Shown: positions 1 to 6,994 of the stretch, one piece after another
How the letters are laid out: each line of letters opens with the position of its first letter
How positions within the stretch are numbered: position 1 is the first letter of the stretch
From: Nitrososphaeria archaeon
GTDB taxonomy: Archaea; Thermoproteota; Nitrososphaeria; JACIWG01
Direction: 5' to 3'
DNA length: 12,860 bases
Assembly (NCBI GenBank): GCA_014361085.1
Contig: JACIWG010000037.1
Span: 1-12,860, forward strand
Position numbers and translations under genes: made by a program
The notes under the pieces: generated by a model
What the model saw: the letters and a program-made list of their open reading frames with translations, nothing else
Database searches by the model: none
Told to the model about the DNA's origin: nothing

Positions 1-1
1 A

Positions 2-283
2 TATTATGTTGGACACATACTTCATTCTCTCATAAAAGGTACAGTATATAGGGTTTTCAGGTACACGGTTGGAATTGTAACGCTTGTGCTACTCTATTTC
101 CCATTTCTAGAACTTTCTCAGGTTCTAAAAGACCCTAACAGGAACCCGTTTTCAGTTGTTTCAACAATCTTAATAGGCCTATCACTGCTTTTTGTTCTAA
201 TCTCGTTCGCATATATTAGGGTGAGTGAGAAGAGGAAGACGTCAGATGTTAAGGAAGATTCTGGAAATAGTGGGAGTTTATAA
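2..283 (+). CDS. 3' end of a membrane protein, function not recognised (5' partial)
   Basis: The reading frame is open from the left edge to a TAA at 281-283 and gives 93 visible residues, so the gene begins outside the window. A GTG at 86 could start a short version, but the frame continues upstream without a stop, so I treat it as partial. Two hydrophobic segments are visible, at about residues 20-43 (around YTVGIVTLVLLYF) and about 51-74 (around STILIGLSLLFVLISFAYI). A short charged tail rich in K, R, E, D and S follows and is probably cytoplasmic. The last 38 bases overlap the chosen start of the prenyltransferase gene in another frame, which suggests co-transcription and translational coupling. 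I do not recognise the family. A role in lipid or glycan-carrier biology would rest on position alone. Confidence 0.6.
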   Translation, partial: YYVGHILHSLIKGTVYRVFRYTVGIVTLVLLYFPFLELSQVLKDPNRNPFSVVSTILIGLSLLFVLISFAYIRVSEKRKTSDVKEDSGNSGSL

Positions 284-1028
284 GGTTTACGAGTACTGGT
301 TAGGTAAGCAGATTAATGGAAAACCTGTACCATCACATGTAGGACTAATATTGGATGGTAATAGGAGGTGGGCGGTGACAAGAGGGTTACCTCCACATGT
401 TGGCCACGAGTTTGGAGCAAAGGTTGCCGAGAAGGTTCTAAAGTGGGCTAAAAGTTTAGGAATAAAGACCATGACTTTGTACGTTCTTTCCACAGAGAAC
501 TTGAAAAGAGACCCTGTTGAAGTTGAGCACATAATATCTTTAACTGAAGAATATCTTTCGAAGATAAAGGATAGTAGAGAAGTTCATGAAAACAGGGTGA
601 AGATCAAGTTTATTGGCAAGATTGAACTTCTTCCGGAAAAGGTACAGAAGCTAATAAGGGAGGTTGAGGAAGCTACAAAAGAATATAATTCATTTTTCTT
701 GAACATAGCTATGGCATATGGTGGAAGACAAGAGATTATAGACATGGTTAAAAGTGTGGCAAGAGATGTATTAGAGTCCAAGATAAAGGTTGATGATATA
801 AACCAGCAGTTGATTTCAAGATATCTTTACACTTCGCATCTTCCAAACCCGGAGCCGGACATGATCATAAGAACTTCTGGAGAGGAAAGGTTAAGTGGAT
901 TCCTTCTTTGGCAGAGCGCCTACAGTGAGCTCGTATTTTTTGACGTATACTGGCCTGATTTTAGAAAAATTGATTTGATGAGGGCAATAAGAATTTATCA
1001 GAAGAGGAGTAGAAGGTTTGGGCTATAA
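246..1028 (+). CDS. uppS: cis-prenyltransferase (polyprenyl diphosphate synthase, UppS family)
   Basis: This enzyme adds isopentenyl units in cis to an allylic diphosphate. In archaea the product is the long polyprenyl (dolichol-type) carrier for N-glycosylation and other surface glycans. With the ATG at 246 the protein has 260 residues, normal for the family. Conserved regions appear in order: HVGLILDGNRRWA with catalytic Asp37; the GHEFGAKV region and the LSTEN block; FFLNIAMAYGGRQEI; and IIRTSGEERLSGFLLWQ through YSELVFFDVYWPDF, which carry the diphosphate-binding Arg and the C-terminal acidic site. A GTG at 225 is also in frame. I prefer 246 because AGAGGAAG lies 7 bases before it and because the family usually begins with a short helix before the DGNRRW block. 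It overlaps the upstream membrane gene, and its stop interlocks with the stop of the convergent HypE-like gene. Function is confident; chain length is not visible. Confidence 0.93.
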   Translation: MLRKILEIVGVYKVYEYWLGKQINGKPVPSHVGLILDGNRRWAVTRGLPPHVGHEFGAKVAEKVLKWAKSLGIKTMTLYVLSTENLKRDPVEVEHIISLTEEYLSKIKDSREVHENRVKIKFIGKIELLPEKVQKLIREVEEATKEYNSFFLNIAMAYGGRQEIIDMVKSVARDVLESKIKVDDINQQLISRYLYTSHLPNPEPDMIIRTSGEERLSGFLLWQSAYSELVFFDVYWPDFRKIDLMRAIRIYQKRSRRFGL

Positions 1029-2015
1029 AATCCTCTTCTTCAGACGCCACAGTTCGTCTACAGGACTTTTTTCAACGACAAAGCTTTTTCCTCTACTGGT
1101 GATAAGGCGTTCACCTTTAATAAAGTAGCCTATACTGGAAACTTTTACACCATTCTTTTCTAACTCCTCTTTCACATACATTTCACCTTTAGGGTCCACT
1201 GCCATCAATAGTACACCTGAACTGATCAGCTTTAGCGGGTCCACATTTAATATTCTACAAATTTTTTTAGTCTCTTCTGCAACAGGAATCCTTTCAGCGT
1301 ACACTTTAAAGCCAAGGTTTGAGGCAACACTCATTTCATATATTCCTCCAATCACGCCACCTTCAGTTGGATCATGCATTGCATGAACATATCCTGTTGA
1401 AAAGGCTGTTTCAGCTTCCTTTACAACACTAATTTCTTTAATCATGTTTAAAGCATTCTTTAAGGTCCAGCTGTCTATACTGGTAAGATAGTTCATGTAT
1501 TCTCTTGCAAGTATACTCGTACCTTCTAGGCCAGCAAATTTAGTCATCATGATCACATCTCCTTCTACAGCATTTCTTGCTGTAACATACTTTTCTGCAA
1601 AAGTGAAGGCTGTTACAACAAGAATCGTGTTCTTGATTCCTTTGACGACTTCACTGTGGCCGCCTACAACCATAATATCCAATAGCTTACACGCCTCATC
1701 CACGTCCTTAGAAATCTTCTTTATCGAAGAAGGTTTTTCATGATCTGATAAGAGTATAACGTTCACAACAAATTTTGGCCTATTACCGCTTGTTGCAACA
1801 TCGTTCGCGTTCACGTTAATCGCATACCATCCAATATCTTTTGAAACACCAGTTATGGGGTCGGTTGAAACTATCATAAACTTGTTCGAGCATCTTATTA
1901 CAGCAAAATCGACACCTATGCCAGCTGACTCGACAACATCTTCATGCCTAACTCCAAAGTATGGGAAAACATATTTTTTTAACAGGTTTTCACCAAGTTT
2001 ACCGTATGTTTTCAC
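1023..2015 (-). CDS. HypE-like AIR-synthase-fold ATP-binding protein
   Basis: The 330-residue product has the AIRS/PurM fold seen in HypE, PurM, ThiL and SelD. Visible hallmarks are STDPITG (50-56), NANDVATSGNRP (69-80), the VVGGHSEV block (117-123), the KFAGLEGTSILARE block (159-172) and HDPTEGGVIGGIYEM (214-228). The pattern is closest to HypE, which makes the cyanide ligand of NiFe hydrogenases. However, the C-terminus ends in WRLKKRIL and lacks the ProArgIleCys tail whose cysteine HypE needs, and no other hyp or hydrogenase gene is in the window. A HypE paralogue with another ATP-dependent role is more likely, and the substrate is unknown. The start is a GTG at 2015-2013, placed about 39 bases from the centre of a palindromic TATA box shared with purA, so the message would have a very short leader. 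The 3' end overlaps uppS by 6 bases. Confidence 0.8.
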   Translation of the reverse strand: MKTYGKLGENLLKKYVFPYFGVRHEDVVESAGIGVDFAVIRCSNKFMIVSTDPITGVSKDIGWYAINVNANDVATSGNRPKFVVNVILLSDHEKPSSIKKISKDVDEACKLLDIMVVGGHSEVVKGIKNTILVVTAFTFAEKYVTARNAVEGDVIMMTKFAGLEGTSILAREYMNYLTSIDSWTLKNALNMIKEISVVKEAETAFSTGYVHAMHDPTEGGVIGGIYEMSVASNLGFKVYAERIPVAEETKKICRILNVDPLKLISSGVLLMAVDPKGEMYVKEELEKNGVKVSSIGYFIKGERLITSRGKSFVVEKSPVDELWRLKKRIL

Positions 2016-2047
2016 ATTATATGCTATAAAGTATAATGGTTTTAACC

Positions 2048-2060
2048 TTTATATTATAAA
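2048..2060. promoter_or_regulatory. Palindromic TATA box between the HypE-like gene and purA
   Basis: TTTATATTATAAA is a perfect inverted repeat around T2054, so both strands read TTTATA. Its centre is 34 bases before the purA ATG and 39 bases before the GTG of the divergent HypE-like gene. Archaeal transcription usually starts about 25-28 bases from the box, which would give leaders of roughly 7 and 12 bases. No second TATA-like element is evident in the 72-base gap. One shared TBP site for both genes is inference. Confidence 0.5.
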
Positions 2061-2087
2061 TTTACTCAACCAAAGAGATGTTGGAAA

Positions 2088-3107
2088 ATGACCTGCACAG
2101 TTATAGTAGGAGGATTTTTTGGAGATGAGGGAAAGGGTAAGATAATGTCATATCTTTCCCTAAAGGATAATCCGAAGATAGCAGTAAGAGGTGGAGTAGG
2201 CCCAAACGCTGGACACACAGTAGTTTTTGAAGGAAAAGAGTTTAAGCTAAGAATGCTTCCAAGCGCCATAATAAATAAGAGTACACAGCTTATGATTGGA
2301 CCAGGTGTACTTGTAGACCCGAACGTTCTGTTAAGGGAAATTGAAACCTTCAGCGCCCACGATAGGGTTAAAGTTGACAGACAATGTGGAGTCATAGAAG
2401 AAAAACATATTGAAATGGATAGGGCGGACGCTTATTTAAAGGGCAAGATAGGTACTACTGGAACAGGATGCGGTCCAGCAAATGTTGACAGAGTAAAAAG
2501 GGTTGGCAAAGTTTGCAGAGACATTGAGTCGCTTTCGAAGTATGTTGACGATGTACCACTTTTAGTTAACGAGGCAATCGCTAAAGGAGAGACAGTGCAT
2601 GTTGAAGGAACACAGGGAACATTCATTTCACTATTTCACGGAACATATCCATTTGTTACTTCAAAGGATGTGACCGCTTCAGCAATATGCTCGGATGTAG
2701 GAATAGGGCCAAAGGCTGTGGACGATGTTATAGTAGTATTCAAGGCTTACGTTACAAGGGTTGGGGGAGGAGACTTGCCTGGAGAACTGCCTCCTGAAGA
2801 GGCTGAAAAAAGAGGGTGGCTTGAGAAGGCTACTGTCACTGGCAGGATTAGGAGGAGTGCACCATTCAACTTTGATTTAGCGAGAAGGGCTGTAATGTTA
2901 AATTCTGCAACACAGATTGCTATAACAAAATTTGATGTACTCTTCCCTGAGACAAAAAATTTGCGTGAATTTTCCAGGCTACCTAGTGAGGCTAAGAAAA
3001 TGATTGACAGAATAGAGGATGCTACAGGAGTTCCTGTAACCATAATAAGCACTGGAGCAGAGGCTGAGGCGACAATAGATAGGAGAAAGGAGCTAGGTTT
3101 CCTTTAA
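2088..3107 (+). CDS. purA: Adenylosuccinate synthetase, short archaeal type
   Basis: The enzyme joins IMP and aspartate using GTP to give adenylosuccinate, the first committed step to AMP (EC 6.3.4.4). The 339-residue length matches the archaeal subfamily, about 90 residues shorter than the bacterial and eukaryotic form. Visible elements are the GTP/phosphate loop FFGDEGKGK with catalytic Asp13; GPNAGHTV with catalytic His43; GTTGTGCGPANVDR; EGTQGTFISLFHGTYPFVTS, the IMP-binding region; KAYVTRVGGGDLPGELP; TVTGRIRRSAPF, the aspartate and GTP contact loop; and the NKXD-equivalent AITKFDVL. The start ATG at 2088 begins directly before the first strand, with AGAGATG at 2074-2080 as a modest ribosome site. 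It diverges from the HypE-like gene over a shared TATA box. Its stop overlaps the stop of the convergent URO-D-fold gene by 4 bases. No other purine gene is nearby. Confidence 0.95.
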   Translation: MTCTVIVGGFFGDEGKGKIMSYLSLKDNPKIAVRGGVGPNAGHTVVFEGKEFKLRMLPSAIINKSTQLMIGPGVLVDPNVLLREIETFSAHDRVKVDRQCGVIEEKHIEMDRADAYLKGKIGTTGTGCGPANVDRVKRVGKVCRDIESLSKYVDDVPLLVNEAIAKGETVHVEGTQGTFISLFHGTYPFVTSKDVTASAICSDVGIGPKAVDDVIVVFKAYVTRVGGGDLPGELPPEEAEKRGWLEKATVTGRIRRSAPFNFDLARRAVMLNSATQIAITKFDVLFPETKNLREFSRLPSEAKKMIDRIEDATGVPVTIISTGAEAEATIDRRKELGFL

Positions 3108-4108
3108 CTGCTTCCCATACTTTTATGGTATAAACCGAACTCTTTGAAGGCCTTGCATGCAGCTCTAATGTTTTCTAATGGAACCTTCAAAGCTATAGTA
3201 TCACATGGGTCAATCCATCCCGCAATTAGGCCGCCGTTAAACCTTCCTAGGCAGTCGACAATCTTTTTGGCTTCAGACCTAATATTTTCATTTGAACTGT
3301 ATATTGTTGTTTGATTATCAACACATGTTAGAAAACATATTTTTCCACCAAAATTCTCTCCCAAAAAAGTTAAAGTGAATAGTGATGTTGGTTGAGGAAT
3401 GTTAATCACATCCAAACCTACGTCAATAAAATCTTCAATAATAGGGTGAATTTTTCCATCAGAATGTAATATTGCATGCATACCATACTCATGTACTTTG
3501 TCAAAAAGAACCTTATATCTTGGCTTAAAAAATTGTCTAAATACGTTTGGGGAAACAAAGAGACCTTGCTGTGAACCCCAGTCATCAGTAAAAAATATAC
3601 CGTCAACATCAAGTTCACTCCATTGCTTGACAAGGTTCTCTTGCACTTCAAGAACATTGTCAGCTAAGACTGACACCTTTTCAGGATATTTGTAGAAGTC
3701 TAGTAGAAGATTTTTAAAGCCTCTCAAAAAATGCATCCTCTCAAAGAGTGTGAAAGGTACACTTCCAACCGAATACTTGTCCCTAAAAACATGTTCGCCA
3801 TCAGAAGATTTTAAAACGATTTTAAGTTTAGGAAACTCGTAAACATCTAAATTTCTCCAATCTTCCAGAGGATGACCAGTAACCATTCCCATTGTCCTCC
3901 ATTCATTAACTGAGGGAACAGACCAATAACAACCCCATTCGTCTAAACCTGAAATTCCATGATATGGATCCCATGATCTAGCATATTTGCCAACAAAATT
4001 TGCTTGAACCTCAAGCACATCACTTTCATTTAGCTCAGTGAACCATAGTGGAACACGTTCTGGACCATTAAAATCTATGGCATCAATAACAATATTTCGA
4101 CTGCCCAT
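3104..4108 (-). CDS. URO-D-fold protein (uroporphyrinogen decarboxylase/methyltransferase superfamily) of a sugar cluster
   Basis: The 334-residue product matches the URO-D superfamily (PF01208), which includes heme UROD and cobalamin:thiol methyltransferases such as MtaA/MtbA. The signs are an N-terminal DFNGPERVPLWF, the block GIFFTDDWGSQQGLFVSP (170-187) followed by FRQFFKPRYK, then HAILHSDGKIHPIIED (211-226), GLDVINIPQP and ICFLTCVDNQTT. Methyltransferase members normally have His-x-Cys zinc ligands in this HSCG position; here it is His215-Ser-Asp217-Gly, so the usual zinc thiolate is missing. Cysteines 258, 262 and 302 remain nearby. No heme or corrinoid genes are present. The gene lies 32 bases downstream of a BadF-type kinase on the same strand and was probably transcribed with it. 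AGTGATGAG precedes the ATG. Relatives occur beside sugar transporters in bacteria, as I recall, but their reaction is not established. I assign no specific activity. Confidence 0.75.
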   Translation of the reverse strand: MGSRNIVIDAIDFNGPERVPLWFTELNESDVLEVQANFVGKYARSWDPYHGISGLDEWGCYWSVPSVNEWRTMGMVTGHPLEDWRNLDVYEFPKLKIVLKSSDGEHVFRDKYSVGSVPFTLFERMHFLRGFKNLLLDFYKYPEKVSVLADNVLEVQENLVKQWSELDVDGIFFTDDWGSQQGLFVSPNVFRQFFKPRYKVLFDKVHEYGMHAILHSDGKIHPIIEDFIDVGLDVINIPQPTSLFTLTFLGENFGGKICFLTCVDNQTTIYSSNENIRSEAKKIVDCLGRFNGGLIAGWIDPCDTIALKVPLENIRAACKAFKEFGLYHKSMGSS

Positions 4109-4140
4109 ATAATCTCATCACTTTAGACCAATATTATAGT

Positions 4141-5130
4141 TTATTTTCTATAAAATTTTCTGGCTCCACTTCTAACCCTATTTACTACCGATTTTGTAAG
4201 CTTAAAATTATTTTCTTTCAAACATAATAGGATTGCGCCTTCAATTGTGGTTGGACTAGGTTTCTTTACTAAAGCTTTTGGCAAAAAGCGTTTGACATAA
4301 CGTCTAAAATATTGCCATACTATTGGCCCAGACTTGAATACGCCACCAACACATCCAACGGTAACCTTAGAGGATTCCATTCCCAACTTTTTTGCAACAG
4401 AATATGCTAGAAGGGCAAGTTCTTCACCAGCACTTTCAATAATCTTCTTAGCAACCCTGTCACCCATTTGATAGGCTTTAACAACAATGGGTGCAAGTGA
4501 TGCAATCCTAGTCTTTCCAGTGTCTTCGTAAATCTTTTCAATAAACTCATCGAATTCTTTCACACCAAAGCCTTCCATAAAAAGCTTCAACAGAACCGTT
4601 CTTTCACATAGGCCGTCATAGGATTTTACAGCCATAGTAAGACCCTCTTTTGCGATAAAGTATGCGCTACCACCATCGCTGACAAGCCATTCCCAGCCAC
4701 CTGACCTAGCAGCATCACCTTTCTCATTTACACCATATGCTATTGAACCGGTACCAGAAATAACGACAATACCCGGATAACCATAGGTCACCGTATAGTA
4801 TGCTGTCACATGATCTCCTACAATAATTGGTTTCTTAACCGCATTCAATTCACTTAAAAGTTTTGTGAAAACTTCAAGATCCTGTTTAGTGTCTAGAGCT
4901 GCTACACCAAAACAGCCTGAATCTAGAGCATGCTCTTCTATACCAGCTGAGCTAAAAGCATTTTTTATTGATGAAAGCAAGTTTTCTTTAACATCTTTAA
5001 TGCTCATAACATGATGACTACTTGGGCCTGAAAAACCCATACCGAAAACATTACCTCTTGAATCAAATATTGCGGAAACAGTATTTGATGCTCCACATTC
5101 GACAGCTAAAAAGATATTAGAATATTTCAA
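4141..5130 (-). CDS. BadF/BadG-family sugar kinase paralogue with altered active-site loops
   Basis: The 329-residue product belongs to the BadF/BadG/BcrA/BcrD ATPase family (PF01869, ASKHA fold), the group containing N-acetylglucosamine kinase and broad-specificity archaeal hexokinase. Visible elements are phosphate loop 1 at AVECGASNT (9-17), IVGDHVTAYY with Asp106, ISGTGSIAYG (124-133), GGWEWLVSDGGSAY (144-157) and VGCVGGVF (258-265). Against the paralogue at 8874-9848, three usually conserved positions differ: Glu11 replaces the loop-1 Asp, SDGGS replaces GDEGS, and Cys260 replaces a Gly in the adenosine motif. The middle section aligns with the paralogue without gaps. The only available start is TTG at 5130-5128, since a stop lies six codons upstream; GGTGG lies 9 bases before it. 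It leads a two-gene unit with the URO-D-fold gene. It may be a kinase for another amino sugar, a weak kinase, or a sugar sensor. Confidence 0.8.
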   Translation of the reverse strand: MKYSNIFLAVECGASNTVSAIFDSRGNVFGMGFSGPSSHHVMSIKDVKENLLSSIKNAFSSAGIEEHALDSGCFGVAALDTKQDLEVFTKLLSELNAVKKPIIVGDHVTAYYTVTYGYPGIVVISGTGSIAYGVNEKGDAARSGGWEWLVSDGGSAYFIAKEGLTMAVKSYDGLCERTVLLKLFMEGFGVKEFDEFIEKIYEDTGKTRIASLAPIVVKAYQMGDRVAKKIIESAGEELALLAYSVAKKLGMESSKVTVGCVGGVFKSGPIVWQYFRRYVKRFLPKALVKKPSPTTIEGAILLCLKENNFKLTKSVVNRVRSGARKFYRK

Positions 5131-5206
5131 TTTAATTGGCCACCATCAATTTGTTAAAAAATTTTATAATAAAAATTTTTATTTCAAAAATTTAGTAGTC
5201 TTTCCC
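5131..5206. promoter_or_regulatory. Divergent promoter region between BadF kinase 1 and the PMI-like gene
   Basis: This 76-base gap is strongly AT-rich. On the plus strand TTTTATTT at 5177-5184 lies about 27 bases before the ATG at 5207. No ribosome site is visible before that ATG, so leaderless translation is likely. On the minus strand a TTATTATAAAA-type box at about 5162-5175 lies 35-40 bases before the TTG start, leaving a short leader that contains GGTGG. The box calls are by eye in low-complexity DNA. Confidence 0.4.
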
Positions 5207-6994
5207 ATGACAATATACTATTCTATAGAGGAGGCAGACAATAATGTAAATATTCCACAAGAGAAGATTGAAAGTATATTGGTTGGGTTAGATAAGTTTG
5301 TAGAAACTCTAATAGGGGAGGTAGTGGAGTTTAATAAAAAGAGGAATAGGGGGTGCAGGATTGCCTTTGACGGATATCTTGGAATAGATTGGAACCAAAT
5401 TGTTTCAAGGCTGAATAGTAAATCGCAAGGCAAACTAAAGATAATGGTGTACAATTTTCTAGAATACTATGATACTAATGTATTGAATAAGGTTGTCGAC
5501 AAAGCTCTTTCAGCTGACAAAAGTTTTGGCTACGTTTACAGGGGAAGGCTAAGTAAACTTCTTAAAATAGAAGAAGTTCAGAAACTTAAAAGTGAAGTTT
5601 TAAAGAATTGTGGAAAAGTTGATGCAATCGTATGCATAGGCTCAGGTTCGGCAAACCCTTCACTTAGAAAAGTCTATGACAAGATATACTATTTTGATAT
5701 AACAAGGGAAACATTATTTAATAGTTCAGAAAAGAAGCCAGTATATTTCATTGGAAGTGACAATAAGATTCCAGTACATCAGCTTATGAGGAGATTCTAT
5801 TACGTGGATGGGCCGGTGCTTGATGCTCACAAAAAGTACATTTTAAAGCACACAGATTTTTATGTAGAATGCAATAGTATAGAAAATATGAAAGCTGTCC
5901 CTAAGGATGTATACTATTTCATTCTTTCAAAGGTGGCTGAACAGCCCTTTAGAATAAAACCATTATATTATCCTGTGACATGGGGAGGAAATTGGTTAAA
6001 GGGAATAAAGAAGCTTCCTAAGGAAATGCAGAATTCTGGGCAAGGATGTATAGTTGCGTCAGAGAATAGTATAAGAATAGTTGTTAATGAGAAGATTTTG
6101 ATTGAAATACCTTTCCAAAACCTTCTTTGGGCATATCCAAGCAAGATATTGGGTGAGAAAGTGAATAGAAAGTTTGGTGGAGAATTTCCATTCACCTACT
6201 GGTATGATGACCAAATCAGTGGAGGAGATATGGCTATACAAGTTCATGCAAGCGGAAAATATTTAAGGGAAAAGTTTAATGAAAAAATAAGGCAAGATGA
6301 AAGCTATTATATAGTTTATACGGCAGAAGATGCCAGAACATATCTTGGACTCAGAGAAAATGCTGATATAAGAGAATTTTATGAGAAAGCTTTAGTGGCT
6401 GAAAAAGAGCATACTCCATTTGATCACAATCTCTACGTTTTCAGTATTCCCACAAAACCTGGAGACTATTTCCTAATACCAGCGGGTACAGTTCATGCTT
6501 CCGGAAGAAACCAGGTTGTTCTAGAAATAGATGGGGGGATAAGTGCATATAGTTCAGGGTACACGTTCCACATATATGATTACCTTAGACCAGACTTAGA
6601 TGGAAGCCTCCGTGCAATACATCTTGAACATTCCTTTAAGGTTCTGAAAAGTTACAGGAGAGAGAAATGGGTTCTTAAAAATTTGAGGCAGGAGCCTAAA
6701 CTTTTAAGGAAAGGTAAAGGGTGGGCAGAATATGTTATAGGAGAGAGGAAAGACATGTATTTTAAGACGCATAGGCTAGAGTTCAGGAGGGAAATTGAAG
6801 ATGATACATTTGGACAATTTCATATGCTAACCCTTGTTGAAGGAGATAAGGTTTTGGTTACAACTGATGATGGTAAAAAGTATATACTGGATTTTCCGGA
6901 CACGCTGACTGTTCCAGCGAGTGTTGGAAGATATAGGATTGTTAATCTTGGAGAAGGTACAGCTAAGGTTGTTAAGGCACTGATAAGGTTATAG
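5207..6994 (+). CDS. Long class I mannose-6-phosphate isomerase-like protein with an N-terminal degenerate kinase-like domain
   Basis: The 595-residue product has two parts. Residues about 270-595 form a type I phosphomannose isomerase cupin: PVTWGGNWL (about 257-265), then IQVHASGK with Gln345 and His347, EKEHTPFDH with Glu399, and IPAGTVHASGRNQVVLEI with His430. These give the usual Gln-His-Glu-His zinc set. Residues about 20-240 resemble the nucleoside-kinase-like domain carried by long bacterial PMI relatives. The place of the P-loop reads IAFDGYLGIDWNQ, with no Gly-Lys-Thr/Ser, so ATP use is doubtful. The cupin would interconvert mannose-6-phosphate and fructose-6-phosphate or act on a related sugar phosphate. 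The first ATG after the divergent promoter is used, probably leaderless. The stop overlaps that of the SIS gene by 6 bases. Family is confident; exact substrate is not. Confidence 0.82.
   Translation: MTIYYSIEEADNNVNIPQEKIESILVGLDKFVETLIGEVVEFNKKRNRGCRIAFDGYLGIDWNQIVSRLNSKSQGKLKIMVYNFLEYYDTNVLNKVVDKALSADKSFGYVYRGRLSKLLKIEEVQKLKSEVLKNCGKVDAIVCIGSGSANPSLRKVYDKIYYFDITRETLFNSSEKKPVYFIGSDNKIPVHQLMRRFYYVDGPVLDAHKKYILKHTDFYVECNSIENMKAVPKDVYYFILSKVAEQPFRIKPLYYPVTWGGNWLKGIKKLPKEMQNSGQGCIVASENSIRIVVNEKILIEIPFQNLLWAYPSKILGEKVNRKFGGEFPFTYWYDDQISGGDMAIQVHASGKYLREKFNEKIRQDESYYIVYTAEDARTYLGLRENADIREFYEKALVAEKEHTPFDHNLYVFSIPTKPGDYFLIPAGTVHASGRNQVVLEIDGGISAYSSGYTFHIYDYLRPDLDGSLRAIHLEHSFKVLKSYRREKWVLKNLRQEPKLLRKGKGWAEYVIGERKDMYFKTHRLEFRREIEDDTFGQFHMLTLVEGDKVLVTTDDGKKYILDFPDTLTVPASVGRYRIVNLGEGTAKVVKALIRL

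Noticed and set aside
1023..2015. Genuine HypE of hydrogenase maturation
   Set aside because: The C-terminal ProArgIleCys tail is absent and there are no hydrogenase or other hyp genes nearby.
2066..2395. 109-codon reading frame on the minus strand over the start of purA
   Set aside because: It lies antisense within a strongly conserved gene, covers the shared promoter side, and has no recognisable domain.
3104..4108. Heme-pathway uroporphyrinogen decarboxylase
   Set aside because: It sits with a sugar kinase, no heme genes are present, and the substrate-loop motifs of true HemE are not seen; the pattern is that of the wider superfamily.
4141..5130. Iron-sulfur activase of the HgdC/BadF type paired with a methyltransferase-like partner
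   Set aside because: The bridging cysteine arrangement of HgdC activases is not recognisable, and the sequence is collinear with the neighbouring NAGK-like kinase.
5173..5193. 8-bp AT-only inverted repeat (AAATTTTT, 5-base spacer, AAAAATTT) before the PMI-like gene as an operator
   Set aside because: It consists only of A and T runs in a region where such dyads arise by chance, and it overlaps the presumed TATA box; nothing singles it out as a protein site.
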